From Streptomyces flavofungini (GTDB taxonomy: Bacteria; Actinomycetota; Actinomycetes; Streptomycetales; Streptomycetaceae), in the NCBI RefSeq assembly GCF_030388665.1, contig NZ_CP128846.1, forward strand, positions 8,714,001 to 8,778,000: a stretch of DNA of 64,000 bases, read 5' to 3'. How positions within the stretch are numbered: position 1 is the first letter of the stretch; the number at the start of each line of letters is the position of its first letter. A model generated the notes under the pieces. The model saw only the letters and a program-made list of their open reading frames with translations, was not told where the DNA came from and ran no database searches. Made by a program: the position numbers and the translations under genes. Below, piece after piece: positions 34,659 to 43,235 of the stretch.

Positions 34659-35561
34659 CTACGCCGCCGGCTTGCGCAGCAGCATCAGGTAGTAGTCCAA
34701 GTGGTCCCGGCAGAAGGAGCGGTAGGGGCCCATCAGCGGATCGGTGTGGGTGAGTGCCTCCTTGCCGAAGCGCTCCTCGATCTCGGTACGCCGGTCCTGG
34801 TACAGGGTCGACATCAGCTCGGCGCAGAGCACGGCGTTGGCCGTCATGTCCTGCGCCCGCACGATCCGGAAGCCGGTCTCCTCGATCTCGCCGACGAGGG
34901 TGGTGAAGGGCCGCAGCGGCGGACAGGTCCACAGGCGCGTGTACGCCGACGACTGCTCCTCGGTGGGCGTGCCCCGCAGCGCGAACTCCGTGAAGAGCAG
35001 GTGCCCGCCGGGCCTGAGCACCCGCAGGGCCTCGCGCAGCGCGGCGGGCCGGTCGGTGAGATGGGGGACGCAGTCGATCGACCAGGCCGCGTCGAAGGAG
35101 GCGTCGGCGTGGCTGAGGTCCATGGCGTTGCCGTACGCGAAGTCGACGCGCTCGCCCGCCGGGTGCCCGCGGCGCCGGTCCTCGCAGCGGGCCAGCTGGG
35201 TCTTGCTGACGGTGATGCCGCGGACCCGGCCGCCGGTCCGCTCCGCGAGGCGCAGGGCGGGGCCGCCGGTGCCGCAGCCGATGTCCAGGAAGTGCGGGGC
35301 CCGGGTGGGGCCGACGGCGCCGTGCAGGGTGTCGATGAGGAATTCGGTCTGCCGGTCCTGCGCGAGGTCGGCGAGGCCGACGAGCGACGTGACGGGCGTG
35401 GGCTCGCCGTGCGGCACGAACATGCCGATGTGCAGGGCCGCCGACCCGATCGTCATGGCGAGCAGATCACCGAACTGGTCGTACATCGCCCCGACGTCGT
35501 CGGGGGTGGGGTGCGAAGTGCCGTTCGCGGCGCGTGCGTTCGTCGTCGGGTTCGTTGCCAA
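34659..35561 (-). CDS. Class I SAM-dependent methyltransferase
   Basis: Small-molecule-type methyltransferase, 300 aa. SAM motif I FLDIGCGTGGPALRLAE is near residue 95; post-I GITVSKTQLARCE, motif II DAAWSIDCVPHL and motif III ALRVLRPGGHLLFTEF follow. The pattern resembles the C- or O-methyltransferases of antibiotic and volatile terpene pathways, but no such cluster is present. The TTG start at 35561 has GGAGGAG 6 nt upstream; longer readings lack one. Confidence 0.87.
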   Translation of the reverse strand: MATNPTTNARAANGTSHPTPDDVGAMYDQFGDLLAMTIGSAALHIGMFVPHGEPTPVTSLVGLADLAQDRQTEFLIDTLHGAVGPTRAPHFLDIGCGTGGPALRLAERTGGRVRGITVSKTQLARCEDRRRGHPAGERVDFAYGNAMDLSHADASFDAAWSIDCVPHLTDRPAALREALRVLRPGGHLLFTEFALRGTPTEEQSSAYTRLWTCPPLRPFTTLVGEIEETGFRIVRAQDMTANAVLCAELMSTLYQDRRTEIEERFGKEALTHTDPLMGPYRSFCRDHLDYYLMLLRKPAA

Positions 35562-36052
35562 GGCGGTCTCCTCCGGACAGGTGCGGGCCGCCGGGCCCGC
35601 GCGGACAGGTCCGTTCCCGTGCACCCGTCCATTCCACCCGCCACGGAGGCCCCCGTGACGACGCAGTCAAGCCACGCCCGACACCCCCACGAGGGGTGGG
35701 AATTAGCCATTGCAATCGCATTCCGTGCGGGTCTCCGGAAGGGATATGGAGAGCGCGCAGAGGCGCGCGGCAGGGAAAGGGCCGAGGAAGCCGACCCTGG
35801 AAGTTCGCCGGAATCACCTCGGAAAGGGTCCCTCCGGAACCCGTTCCCGAGTACACCTCGGAGTGCCTTACGATTGTCCGGCTTCTGTCACGGTGCGGCG
35901 GTGACGCGTTGGCTGACTTGTTCTCCTGTGGCGTCCTCGTGCTAGGAATACGGGGCGCGCCGCAGGGACGTGAATCGTCCGGCGCGAAACGCATCGCATT
36001 GTGCTGTCAGTCGGTCCCACAAGGGGCCACAGGGGGAAGAGGTAACACCGTA
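35562..36052. other. Long spacer with one doubtful small reading frame
   Basis: A GTG at 35655 with GGAGG 5 nt upstream opens a 96-codon frame to 35945 (start MTTQSSHARHPHEGWELA). Its codon use is poor for this genome (many A/T third positions, one TTA codon), so it is probably not a gene. If it is, it would depend on the bldA leucyl tRNA. The lower GC near 35700-35750 and 35870-35950 may instead mark promoters for the flanking divergent genes. Confidence 0.35.
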
Positions 36053-36556
36053 GTGAACCGCATGCGCACGTCCGCCGCTGTCCTGGCCACCGCCGGGGCC
36101 ATCACCGCCGCTCAGCTCGGCCTCGCCGGTGCCGCGTCCGCGTCCGAAGGACCGGTCGCCGCCCCGTCCGCTTCCAAGGTCGCGCCGCGGAGCGCCGGCT
36201 GCCCGATCGACATCGTCTACACGTCGAGGTTCTACACCAACTCGAACGGCTGGGTCACCGGCAACGGCCTGTACTTCGGCCTGAAGAACAAGAGCACCAA
36301 GAGCTTCAAGAAGGTCACCTTCACGGTGACCAACGTGAAGAACATTCGCTTCGGCAGCGCCAAGGCGAAGGGCGGCAAGGTCACCCGCAAGACGTCGAAG
36401 ACCGTTTCCGTCCACACCAAGACGCTGAAGAAGAAGGCGAGCCTCGGCGTTCAGGTGCGCACGCGGCTGCTGAGCACCAGGTCCTACAAGGTGAAGTTCA
36501 CCGTCCGCGGCAACGGCTGGAACTGCGCGGTGAAGCAGGGCACCTGGGGTCGCTGA
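36053..36556 (+). CDS. Secreted lysine-rich hypothetical protein
   Basis: Exported protein, 167 aa. The signal peptide is clear (RMRTSAAVLATAGAITAAQ, cleavage near ASA-SEG). The mature part has two Cys (CPID near 50 and WNCAV near 159, a likely disulfide) and a repeated beta-strand pattern rich in Lys/Thr (KKVTFTVTN, KVKFTVRG), suggesting an Ig-like domain. The GTG start follows GGGGGAAGAGG. No family recognised. Confidence 0.75.
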   Translation: MNRMRTSAAVLATAGAITAAQLGLAGAASASEGPVAAPSASKVAPRSAGCPIDIVYTSRFYTNSNGWVTGNGLYFGLKNKSTKSFKKVTFTVTNVKNIRFGSAKAKGGKVTRKTSKTVSVHTKTLKKKASLGVQVRTRLLSTRSYKVKFTVRGNGWNCAVKQGTWGR

Positions 36557-36606
36557 CCTCAGCCCGAGGGAGGGCCGGGGCGCTGCCCTGATCTCCTGAC
36601 GACATG

Positions 36607-36644
36607 AGCGGAGCCCGGTCGACCTCGGTCGACCGGGCTCCGCT
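36607..36644. terminator. Terminator hairpin, perfect 17-bp stem
   Basis: 36607-36623 pairs perfectly with 36628-36644 around a CTCG tetraloop, 50 nt after the stop of the secreted protein and followed by TGTTT. Confidence 0.85.
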
Positions 36645-36805
36645 GTGTTTCGGCGTAACTCATGATCTTGCCCCGCGTTGGTCTGCCTGGGCCGCCCTGT
36701 CCGGGGACACCGGACAGCTCCCGGCCCGATCAGAGGGACCCGAATCGTCAGCTCCCAGTGCCTCGCCGAGGGGCCATGAGGGACACGCTCGAAGGAGTGC
36801 TCAGC

Positions 36806-37192
36806 ATGTACAAGCTCACCAAGAAGGTCGCCGCCGGGGTGGCCGCCGTGGTCGCCGCGCTCGGTTGCGTCATCGTCGCCGGACCCTCGGCCGTCGCTGA
36901 CGGCAAGTGGTGCAACCACTCGGTCTGCATCGAGACGTACGACTCGGGCACCTACCTCGGCCGGGTCGAGGTGTCCGTCACCAACACCAACCAGCCGAAC
37001 CGCATCTCCGCGCGCGTGTGGACCACCAACGGCTGGTCCGCCAGCACCAAGGTGGAGGACGTCGCCAAGTTCAGGACGTACCGCGACCAGGCCTACCCCC
37101 AGCGGCACTTCCCGGCGGGCACCCGGCTCTGCGCCGAAGGCTTCCGCGGCGGGGCGAGCGTGGGGCTGCCCTGCGTGACCATCACCAACTGA
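36806..37192 (+). CDS. Small secreted hypothetical protein
   Basis: Exported protein, 128 aa. The signal peptide has two Lys, a hydrophobic core (VAAGVAAVVAALGCVIVAG) and cleavage near AVA-DGK. The mature part (about 96 aa) has four Cys (KWCNHSVC, RLCAEG, LPCVTI), likely two disulfides. GAAGGAG precedes the ATG. Like the previous gene it carries a TNGW motif, though no clear homology is evident. Function unknown; small size and disulfides would suit an extracellular factor. Confidence 0.75.
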   Translation: MYKLTKKVAAGVAAVVAALGCVIVAGPSAVADGKWCNHSVCIETYDSGTYLGRVEVSVTNTNQPNRISARVWTTNGWSASTKVEDVAKFRTYRDQAYPQRHFPAGTRLCAEGFRGGASVGLPCVTITN

Positions 37193-37209
37193 CGAGGGCG
37201 ACCGTCGCC

Positions 37210-37740
37210 TCAGTCGCCCGAGCTGTCCTGGAGGAACCGCTCCACCTCGCTGGCGACCCCGGACCTGGCCGACGAGGCCCGGCCGCCGGTGCGGGTGGAG
37301 CCCTCGTGGACGCCCAGACCACCGGACCACACGTAGCCGAACGCCGGTTCGCCGTCGATCGACGGGCTGATCTGGATGTCCAGCTGCTTGAGCTTCGCGG
37401 CGGGCGCGGCGGCGTACAGCGTGGCCGTGACGCGGCGCTGCGGGTACAGATTGAAGTCACGGACAGCGGCGCCGGCGAACTCGTCGACGAACGCGCCGTG
37501 TCCGTCCCTGCCGACGCGGACGTCGTAGTGGCGCGGGTGATCGTGCAGGTCGATGGCGAAGTACGTGGAGCCGCGGTTGTCGAAGGTGACGTCGAACGCG
37601 ACGTACGTCAGGCCCTTGGCGTCCTCGTCGCGGCCGCGCTGCGGTGTGGCCCTGCGGAGGTGGTGCACCCGCACGCGCAGCCCCGCCCACTCCTGTGACT
37701 GATACTCCTGCCAGTCCCCGACGACGTTTGGTATGTCCAT
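37210..37740 (-). CDS. Hypothetical protein, DUF4352-like
   Basis: Soluble protein of 176 aa without a signal peptide. The pattern AGLRVRVHHLRRATP, then GLTYVAFDVTFDNRGSTYFAI and later RRVTATLYAA, resembles the Ig-like DUF4352 fold of actinobacteria, which is normally extracytoplasmic. Here the N-terminus (MDIPNVVGDWQEYQSQEW) lacks an export signal, so the assignment is tentative. The ATG at 37740 is favoured by AAGGTGGG at a better distance than for the adjacent ATG at 37743. Confidence 0.68.
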   Translation of the reverse strand: MDIPNVVGDWQEYQSQEWAGLRVRVHHLRRATPQRGRDEDAKGLTYVAFDVTFDNRGSTYFAIDLHDHPRHYDVRVGRDGHGAFVDEFAGAAVRDFNLYPQRRVTATLYAAAPAAKLKQLDIQISPSIDGEPAFGYVWSGGLGVHEGSTRTGGRASSARSGVASEVERFLQDSSGD

Positions 37741-37867
37741 CATTCCCACCTTTCCAGGCGTAAGCCTAGGAGGAACGGGCGCTGAGGGAGCCCGTCCCGA
37801 GGGGTGACGACGACCACGCGCACGCGGGGGCGGTCGGCCACGACGCTGTGCCGACCGCCCCTCGCGG

Positions 37868-39934
37868 CTACTTCCTGAGCTTGCAGACAGCCGTCGCGGT
37901 CTTGCCCGGGTCGCTCTCCGAGCGGGCGGTGAGCGTGACGCGGTTGTGCCGCTCGGCACCGGGACGCGCCTTGACGGCGACGTCGACCTCGACGGAGCCG
38001 CCCGCCTTCGCGGTCGCGAGCCGGTTCGGCAGCCAGGTCGACCAGCCGCGGGCGGAGGACGTGGCGCTGAGCCGGTAGACGTCGGAGGTCAGATATCGCC
38101 CCATGGCCTTGGGGTTCTCCGGGTGTCCGGACTGCGGCGGCCGCGCGCGCCCGGTGTTCTCCAGGTCGAAGGAGCACACCGCCCGGCGGTCGGGGTCGCC
38201 CTTGGCGTGGCCGCGGCTCAGGTCGGCGCCGCGGCGCTGCGGGCCCGCGCCGTCCAGGGACTTCACGGCGACGGTGTACGAGAGCACACCGGCGCGGGTG
38301 CGGTGCAGGTCCAGGACGTAGAAGTGCAGGCGGTTGGCTCGGTCGACGTACTCGTACTCACTGCCGGAACCGGCTCCGGCGTGCAGGAGCGCGTCGCTGA
38401 GCTGCCGGTAGTCGCCCATGGTGATCTTCTGCGTGCTGCCGTCGGGGCGCTTGAAGTCGACCATGTCGATGTCTTCGGGGTGGGAGTCGACGACCCAGGC
38501 GAACGGGGCGCGGTCCTGGTTCTTGGTCTTGCTGAGCAGGACGCCGTTGTCGGGCGTGAAGGAGTCCATGCCCATGCGGTCGACGACCTCGACGGTGTAG
38601 TTGTTGTAGCCGCCGCCGTCGCACAGGGGATCGGTGGCGGTGTCGCAGGCCGGGGACAGATCGCGGTTCATGGCGATGTTGACGCCGCTGAGGCCCTTGT
38701 CACCGGGGGGCGCGGAGCGCGCGGTGACGCGCGCGACGACCGTGCCGGAGTCCTTGAGCGCGTCGCGGTCCAGGCGCAGCACGTTCTTCTCGTCGACGAT
38801 GCCGAGCTTCAGCTTGTCCCGCAGGATGTGCTGGGAACCCATGGACGCGCCGTGGGCGGCCGGGATCTGCCAGCGGGTGTGCGGGCCGCCGGGGCCGTTG
38901 AAGGAGCCGCGCGACAGCATGCTCCAGATGCCGGTGTAGGCGCGGCGCGTCGGCGTGCCGTAGGGGTTGTTGTAGTTGTCGGCGATGCCGAGGATGTGGC
39001 TCAGCTCATGGGCGTACACGGCCATCCCGGAGCTCTCGGCCTGGGTGGAGGAGCCGCCGGAGGCGTTCGGCCAGATGCGGGCGGCGGCCGCCCACGAAGT
39101 CCACGGCACGTAACGGGTGTTGGCGGAGTTGCCCCCGGTGGAGATGGGCGCGGGCGGACCCCACTTCGCGGGCACGTCCTGCGGGGAGGCGAACTTCATC
39201 TGCCCGAACTCCTGCCAGACGGACGACTCGTCCTGCCCGGCGGTGAGATAGAAGATGAAGTCGTACTTCGCGGTCTCGGCCTCGCCCACGTCGGCGACCC
39301 ACGCCGCCTTGCCGTCGGCGCGGATGTCCTTGCCGCAGCTGAAGCCGGTCGGGCAGGCGCCCGGATTCATCTGGGGTTCGATGCCGTACTGGAAGGACTT
39401 GTGCGGCATGCGGTAGACGCCGAAGGACGTCAGGTCGACGCCGATGCGTCCGCCGGAGTCCTCCATCCAGTACTCGTTGATGGTGTGACCCCGATTCAGC
39501 GCGCCCGGCTTGTTGAGGAAGTCCCGGTAGAACGACGGAACGCGGCTGCGCGGCACGTTCGACGCGCTGGGCTGCGGATTGCCGAACAGGCTTGATCCCG
39601 CCGGTTTGGTGACCGTGAACTCCTCGTCGGGGTAGTCCAGAAGGACCAGGGCGCCCTTGAACGTCCGCTTCGTCGGCTCCAGGTCGGGGTTGGTCCAGTC
39701 GGTGCCGGGGACGGAGCGGTAGTCGGCCCACGTCATGTCGTCGGGGTTCTGCCAGCGCTGCGGGTCGATCGGCTGGACGAGCGGGTGGCCGCCGGAGGGC
39801 TCAGGGTCGGCCTGGGCGGGGACGGCGGCGAGCGGGGACAGGACGAGGGCCAGGAGCGCGGCGAGGAGAACCGCGCGGCGGGCTCGGGGGTGCGTCGTTC
39901 TCGCGCGTCGTATGGGTGTGCGGCGGAGGAACAA
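37868..39934 (-). CDS. Secreted M6 family (immune inhibitor A-like) metalloprotease
   Basis: Extracellular zinc protease, 688 aa. The Arg-rich N-terminus and hydrophobic core (RRAVLLAALLALVLSPLA) form a signal peptide with cleavage near AQA-DPE. The zinc site is HELSHILGIAD with H309, E310 (catalytic), H313 and D319. The upstream YWMEDSGGRIGVD matches M6 N-domains. The C-terminal about 130 residues (VYRLSATSSARGW onward) form a beta domain. The start is TTG with AGAGGTGAG upstream. It lies 127 nt downstream of a small leftward gap and is probably monocistronic. Confidence 0.88.
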   Translation of the reverse strand: MFLRRTPIRRARTTHPRARRAVLLAALLALVLSPLAAVPAQADPEPSGGHPLVQPIDPQRWQNPDDMTWADYRSVPGTDWTNPDLEPTKRTFKGALVLLDYPDEEFTVTKPAGSSLFGNPQPSASNVPRSRVPSFYRDFLNKPGALNRGHTINEYWMEDSGGRIGVDLTSFGVYRMPHKSFQYGIEPQMNPGACPTGFSCGKDIRADGKAAWVADVGEAETAKYDFIFYLTAGQDESSVWQEFGQMKFASPQDVPAKWGPPAPISTGGNSANTRYVPWTSWAAAARIWPNASGGSSTQAESSGMAVYAHELSHILGIADNYNNPYGTPTRRAYTGIWSMLSRGSFNGPGGPHTRWQIPAAHGASMGSQHILRDKLKLGIVDEKNVLRLDRDALKDSGTVVARVTARSAPPGDKGLSGVNIAMNRDLSPACDTATDPLCDGGGYNNYTVEVVDRMGMDSFTPDNGVLLSKTKNQDRAPFAWVVDSHPEDIDMVDFKRPDGSTQKITMGDYRQLSDALLHAGAGSGSEYEYVDRANRLHFYVLDLHRTRAGVLSYTVAVKSLDGAGPQRRGADLSRGHAKGDPDRRAVCSFDLENTGRARPPQSGHPENPKAMGRYLTSDVYRLSATSSARGWSTWLPNRLATAKAGGSVEVDVAVKARPGAERHNRVTLTARSESDPGKTATAVCKLRK

Positions 39935-40214
39935 GGCTCACCTCTTGCCGGAGGGGTGTGGACAAGAACATGACAAGCCGGTCAGCGGTACTTTCCGCCT
40001 GGGCCCGCTGGGGAGTCAACAGGCTTTTGGGACGGGTCTGCCCGGTGATGCGCGGGCCGTTCCGCTCGCGCGGGCGTGCAGCTCAAGTGTTCCTCTGAAG
40101 CGCCCGGCCCGGGGGTTGCGGCCGCCACCGCGCGGCGACACTGCCGTCAAGTCCGTTGGTCCAGGGGGTGGTTGGCGTGCAGATGCGGTTCAGGCGGTCC
40201 ACGGCGGCGGGGGG

Positions 40215-40530
40215 AGCCCGCGGCCCTGGACGTCTGCGACGTGGCGTGCCCCCGGTGGGGCGCAGCGGGTGGTGGACAGCGCGGTGATCGCGCTCGCGGG
40301 GCGCGGGCTGCTCGTGGCGCGGGCGTCGCGGGTACGGGCGTCGCGGGTACGGACGACGGGTGCGGGCGAACCCGGGCGCGAGGGAGCTCGACCGCCCCTG
40401 CGCCCGGTCGAGCGGGCCCTGCTCGCGGCGTGCCCGCCTGACAGGAGCCGGAGCGTCTACGTGGTGCGGCGCGGGGTTCGCGCCGACCGGGTCCGGGGTG
40501 CGGGGCGCCGGGTGCGTCACGAGGCCGGTG
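40215..40530 (+). pseudogene. Frameshifted remnant of a TIGR04222 membrane protein
   Basis: In one frame GEPAALDVCDVAC can be read; near 40245-40255 the frame changes and continues as GGAQRVVDSAVIALAGRGLLV, then RPVERALLAACPPDRSRSVY. Together this follows the mid-section of TIGR04222 proteins (YExAYLxGGPxRVVDxALVAL followed by a short basic stretch and PVExAVL). The membrane segments that should follow are missing. Two 15-bp direct copies (GTCGCGGGTACGG) near 40325-40350 add to the decay. Confidence 0.4.
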
Positions 40531-40575
40531 CGCCCGATTCCGGGATCACGAGGCCGGTGCGTCCGATTCCGGGAT
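40518..40575. repeat. 29-bp tandem duplication at the LysR stop codon
   Basis: 40518-40546 and 40547-40575 are identical except for one C/T change. The right copy holds the last codons of the LysR gene and the left copy repeats them after the stop, so the gene ends cleanly but a duplicate tail is left downstream. Confidence 0.9.
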
Positions 40576-41436
40576 GTCGAGAACGTCGAGGAAGGCGGCT
40601 GCCGCCGGTGTGCGGCTGTGGCGGCTCCAGATGACGTACTCCACTCGGGCCGGTGCGTCGGCGACCTCGACGGTGGTGACGCCCGTGAGGTGGGGCGCGT
40701 AGGCCGAGGGGAGCATGGCGACGCCGAGGCCCGGTGCGACGAGGCGGGTCATGTAGTCGGCTGCCGTCACCTCGAAGGCGACGTCCCGGCTGAGACCGGC
40801 GGCTGAGAAGGCCTGGTCCGACTGGAGGCGTCCGGCGGTGCCCGCGGGCAGGTCCACGAAGGTCTCGTCGGCGAGCCTGCGCAGGCTGACCGACGTCCGT
40901 CCCGCGAGGGGGTGGTCGGGCGCGACCACGGCCACGAGCCGGTCGCGGGCGAGTTCGTGGGCCGCGACGCCCCGGGGCCGTGCCGTCGTCGGCAGGCCGA
41001 GGAAGGCCACGTCGAGGGAGCCCTCCCTGACCTGCTCGATGAGGTCGTCGCTCGCGCCCACGCGGAGGCTGATCCGCACCTGCGCGTACCGGCGACGGAA
41101 GTCCCGCAGCGCGCCGGGGACGTCGACCGCGGCGACGGTGGGGATCAGGCCCACGGCGAGTCGGCCGCGTACCTCTCCCACCGCGGCGGCGACCTCGGCC
41201 GCGGCCCGCTCGGCGGCGTCCAGGCACTGGCGGGCCGCGGGCAGGAACGCGGCGCCGGCCGGGGTCAGTCGCACCCGGCGGCTGGTGCGCTCGAAGAGCC
41301 GAGCGCCCAACTCCTTCTCCAGGCGCGCGATCTGATGACTGAGGGCGGACTGGACGACGAGACACCGCTCGGCGGCGCGGGTGAAGCTGTTCGTCTCGGC
41401 GACGGCGACTACGTACCGCATCTGCTGGAGCTCCAT
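40546..41436 (-). CDS. LysR family transcriptional regulator
   Basis: Regulator of 296 aa. The N-terminal winged HTH is at 2-60 (MRYVVAVAETNSFTRAAERC, then SALSHQIARLEKELGARLFER). The effector domain from about 90 starts GRLAVGLIPTVAAV. The ATG at 41436 is the start common in LysR proteins. It is divergent from the EamA transporter gene (80-nt gap), which it probably controls; the gap contains the partly symmetric TATCGAGATCGATGAG. Confidence 0.92.
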   Translation of the reverse strand: MELQQMRYVVAVAETNSFTRAAERCLVVQSALSHQIARLEKELGARLFERTSRRVRLTPAGAAFLPAARQCLDAAERAAAEVAAAVGEVRGRLAVGLIPTVAAVDVPGALRDFRRRYAQVRISLRVGASDDLIEQVREGSLDVAFLGLPTTARPRGVAAHELARDRLVAVVAPDHPLAGRTSVSLRRLADETFVDLPAGTAGRLQSDQAFSAAGLSRDVAFEVTAADYMTRLVAPGLGVAMLPSAYAPHLTGVTTVEVADAPARVEYVIWSRHSRTPAAAAFLDVLDIPESDAPAS

Positions 41437-41516
41437 GGTGATCCATCTTGTATCGAGATCGATGAGCTGACAAACATGTGTTGGACTCATTGATCGCGCC
41501 GGGCGAGGCTACGGGT

Positions 41517-42551
41517 ATGACAAGTCCTGCAGCACCGAGAGGTTCCGGCGGAACCGGCGCGGGTGCTCTCCGAGGGAATCTGCCCCGCATCGCCCTGACG
41601 GCGCTCGCTCCCGCCGTGTGGGGCACGACCTACGTCGTGACGACCGAGCTGCTGCCGCAGGGGCACCCCCTGTTCGCGGGGCTGCTGCGCGCGCTGCCCG
41701 CCGGCCTCGTCGCGCTCGGAGTGACCCGGACACTGCCGCGGGGCGCCTGGTGGGCGAAGGCAGCGGTGCTCGGCGTCCTGAACATCGGCCTCTTCTTCCC
41801 GCTCCTGTTCGTCGCCGCCGAACGCCTGCCGGGAGGCGTCGCCGCCACGCTGGCCGCGGCGTCGCCCCTCATGGTCGCCGTCCTCGCCGTGACGGTCCTG
41901 CACGAGAGCCCCTCCGTCCGGCGCTTCGTCTGGGGAGCGGTCGGTGCCGTGGGCGTCGGCCTGGTCGTCATCCGCCCGAACGCCGGGTTCGACGCCGTCG
42001 GCGTGGTGGCGGGCCTCGGGGGAGCGGCCACCATGGCGCTCGGCGTGACGCTCACCAAGCGCTGGGGGAGGCCCGCGGGGGTCGGCCCCACCGCGTTCGC
42101 GGGCTGGCAACTGGCCGCCGGTGGGCTGTTCCTGCTGCCCCTCACCTTCCTCGCCGAAGGGGCGCCGCCCTCGGTCGACCTGCCCGCCGTACTCGGCTAC
42201 CTCTGGCTGGGCCTGGTCGGCGGCCTGATCACGTTCGTCCTGTGGTTCCGCGGCATCACCACCCTGCCCGTCACGTCCGTGGCGGTGCTCGGCCTGCTGT
42301 CGCCGCTGGTGGCCGCCGTGCTCGGCGCCGCCGTGCTCGGCCAGACGCTGGGAGCGGTCCAGCTCGTGGGGTTCGGGCTCTCACTCGCGGCGATCGTCGC
42401 GGGGCAGCTTCCGCCGTCGGGGCGCACACGTGAGGCCGCACCCGCACCCGGCCCTGCAGCCACGCCCACTCCTCCATCCGCATCCGCATCCGCATCCACT
42501 CACACTTCCACCTCTGCCTCCTCACCGCTGTCGAAGGGAACACCCCGATGA
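41517..42551 (+). CDS. EamA/RhaT family (DMT) transporter
   Basis: Membrane exporter of 344 aa with ten hydrophobic helices in two EamA repeats (about 22-150 and 160-295). Motifs PAVWGTTYVVTTELLP near 27 and ERLPGGVAATLAAASPLMVA near 100 are typical. The last 45 residues are a Pro/Ala/Ser/Thr tail coded partly by a CATCCG hexamer repeat (42477-42499). The gene is coupled to the next by ATGA. The probable role is export of a metabolite controlled by the LysR protein. Confidence 0.9.
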   Translation: MTSPAAPRGSGGTGAGALRGNLPRIALTALAPAVWGTTYVVTTELLPQGHPLFAGLLRALPAGLVALGVTRTLPRGAWWAKAAVLGVLNIGLFFPLLFVAAERLPGGVAATLAAASPLMVAVLAVTVLHESPSVRRFVWGAVGAVGVGLVVIRPNAGFDAVGVVAGLGGAATMALGVTLTKRWGRPAGVGPTAFAGWQLAAGGLFLLPLTFLAEGAPPSVDLPAVLGYLWLGLVGGLITFVLWFRGITTLPVTSVAVLGLLSPLVAAVLGAAVLGQTLGAVQLVGFGLSLAAIVAGQLPPSGRTREAAPAPGPAATPTPPSASASASTHTSTSASSPLSKGTPR

Positions 42552-43186
42552 AGATCGCCGTAGTCGGAGCCGCAGGCATGGTCGGCTCCCGTGTCGTCAC
42601 CGAAGCCGCGAGCCGAGGCCATGACCTCATGGCGGTGTTCCGCACAGCACCGACGGCCGACCTGCCACCCGGCGTGACCGCCGTCGAGGGCGACGCCACC
42701 GACCCCGACCACATGAGCGCCCTCTTCGGCGGCGCCGACGTGATCGTGGCCGCCACCCGCCCTGCCCCCGGCCACGAACACACGGCGGTGCCGACCACGA
42801 AGGCGCTGCTCGACGCGGCCGCGGCGGCGGGCACCCGGATCCTCGTCGTCGGCGGCGCCGCACCCCTGCGCGCCCCGGGACACCCCGACCGGCTCGTCCT
42901 CGACAGCCCCGAGTACGTGCCGCAGGAGTGGCGCGACGTCGCTTCCGCGAGCGCCGCCCAACTGGACGCCTGCCGCGCGCACCCGGCGGCCGACTGGGTC
43001 TACCTCAGCCCGCCCGCCGTCCTCGAACCCGGCCGACGCAGCGGTACGTACCGACGCGGCACCACCACCCTCCTCACCGACGCCGACGGCATGTCCCGGA
43101 TCTCGGCCGAGGACCTCGCCGTCGCGGTCCTCGACGAACTCGAGAACCCGCGCGAGGAACGGCACTTCACGGTCGGCGAGAGCTGA
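42548..43186 (+). CDS. NAD(P)-binding oxidoreductase (atypical SDR, NmrA-like)
   Basis: Rossmann-fold protein of 212 aa. GAAGMVGS near residue 7-14 matches GxxGxxG. Other landmarks are VEGDATDPDHMSALF (adenine-binding DxxD region), a central DWVYLSPPAVLEPGRRSG and the C-terminal ISAEDLAVAVLDELE. No YxxxK pair, so it is an atypical SDR, either a flavin reductase-like enzyme or a redox sensor. It starts in the EamA stop. Confidence 0.88.
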   Translation: MKIAVVGAAGMVGSRVVTEAASRGHDLMAVFRTAPTADLPPGVTAVEGDATDPDHMSALFGGADVIVAATRPAPGHEHTAVPTTKALLDAAAAAGTRILVVGGAAPLRAPGHPDRLVLDSPEYVPQEWRDVASASAAQLDACRAHPAADWVYLSPPAVLEPGRRSGTYRRGTTTLLTDADGMSRISAEDLAVAVLDELENPREERHFTVGES

Positions 43187-43235
43187 CGGGCACCCCCGCG
43201 GTCGGGGCCACGACGGCCTGCGGCAGGATGGAGCC

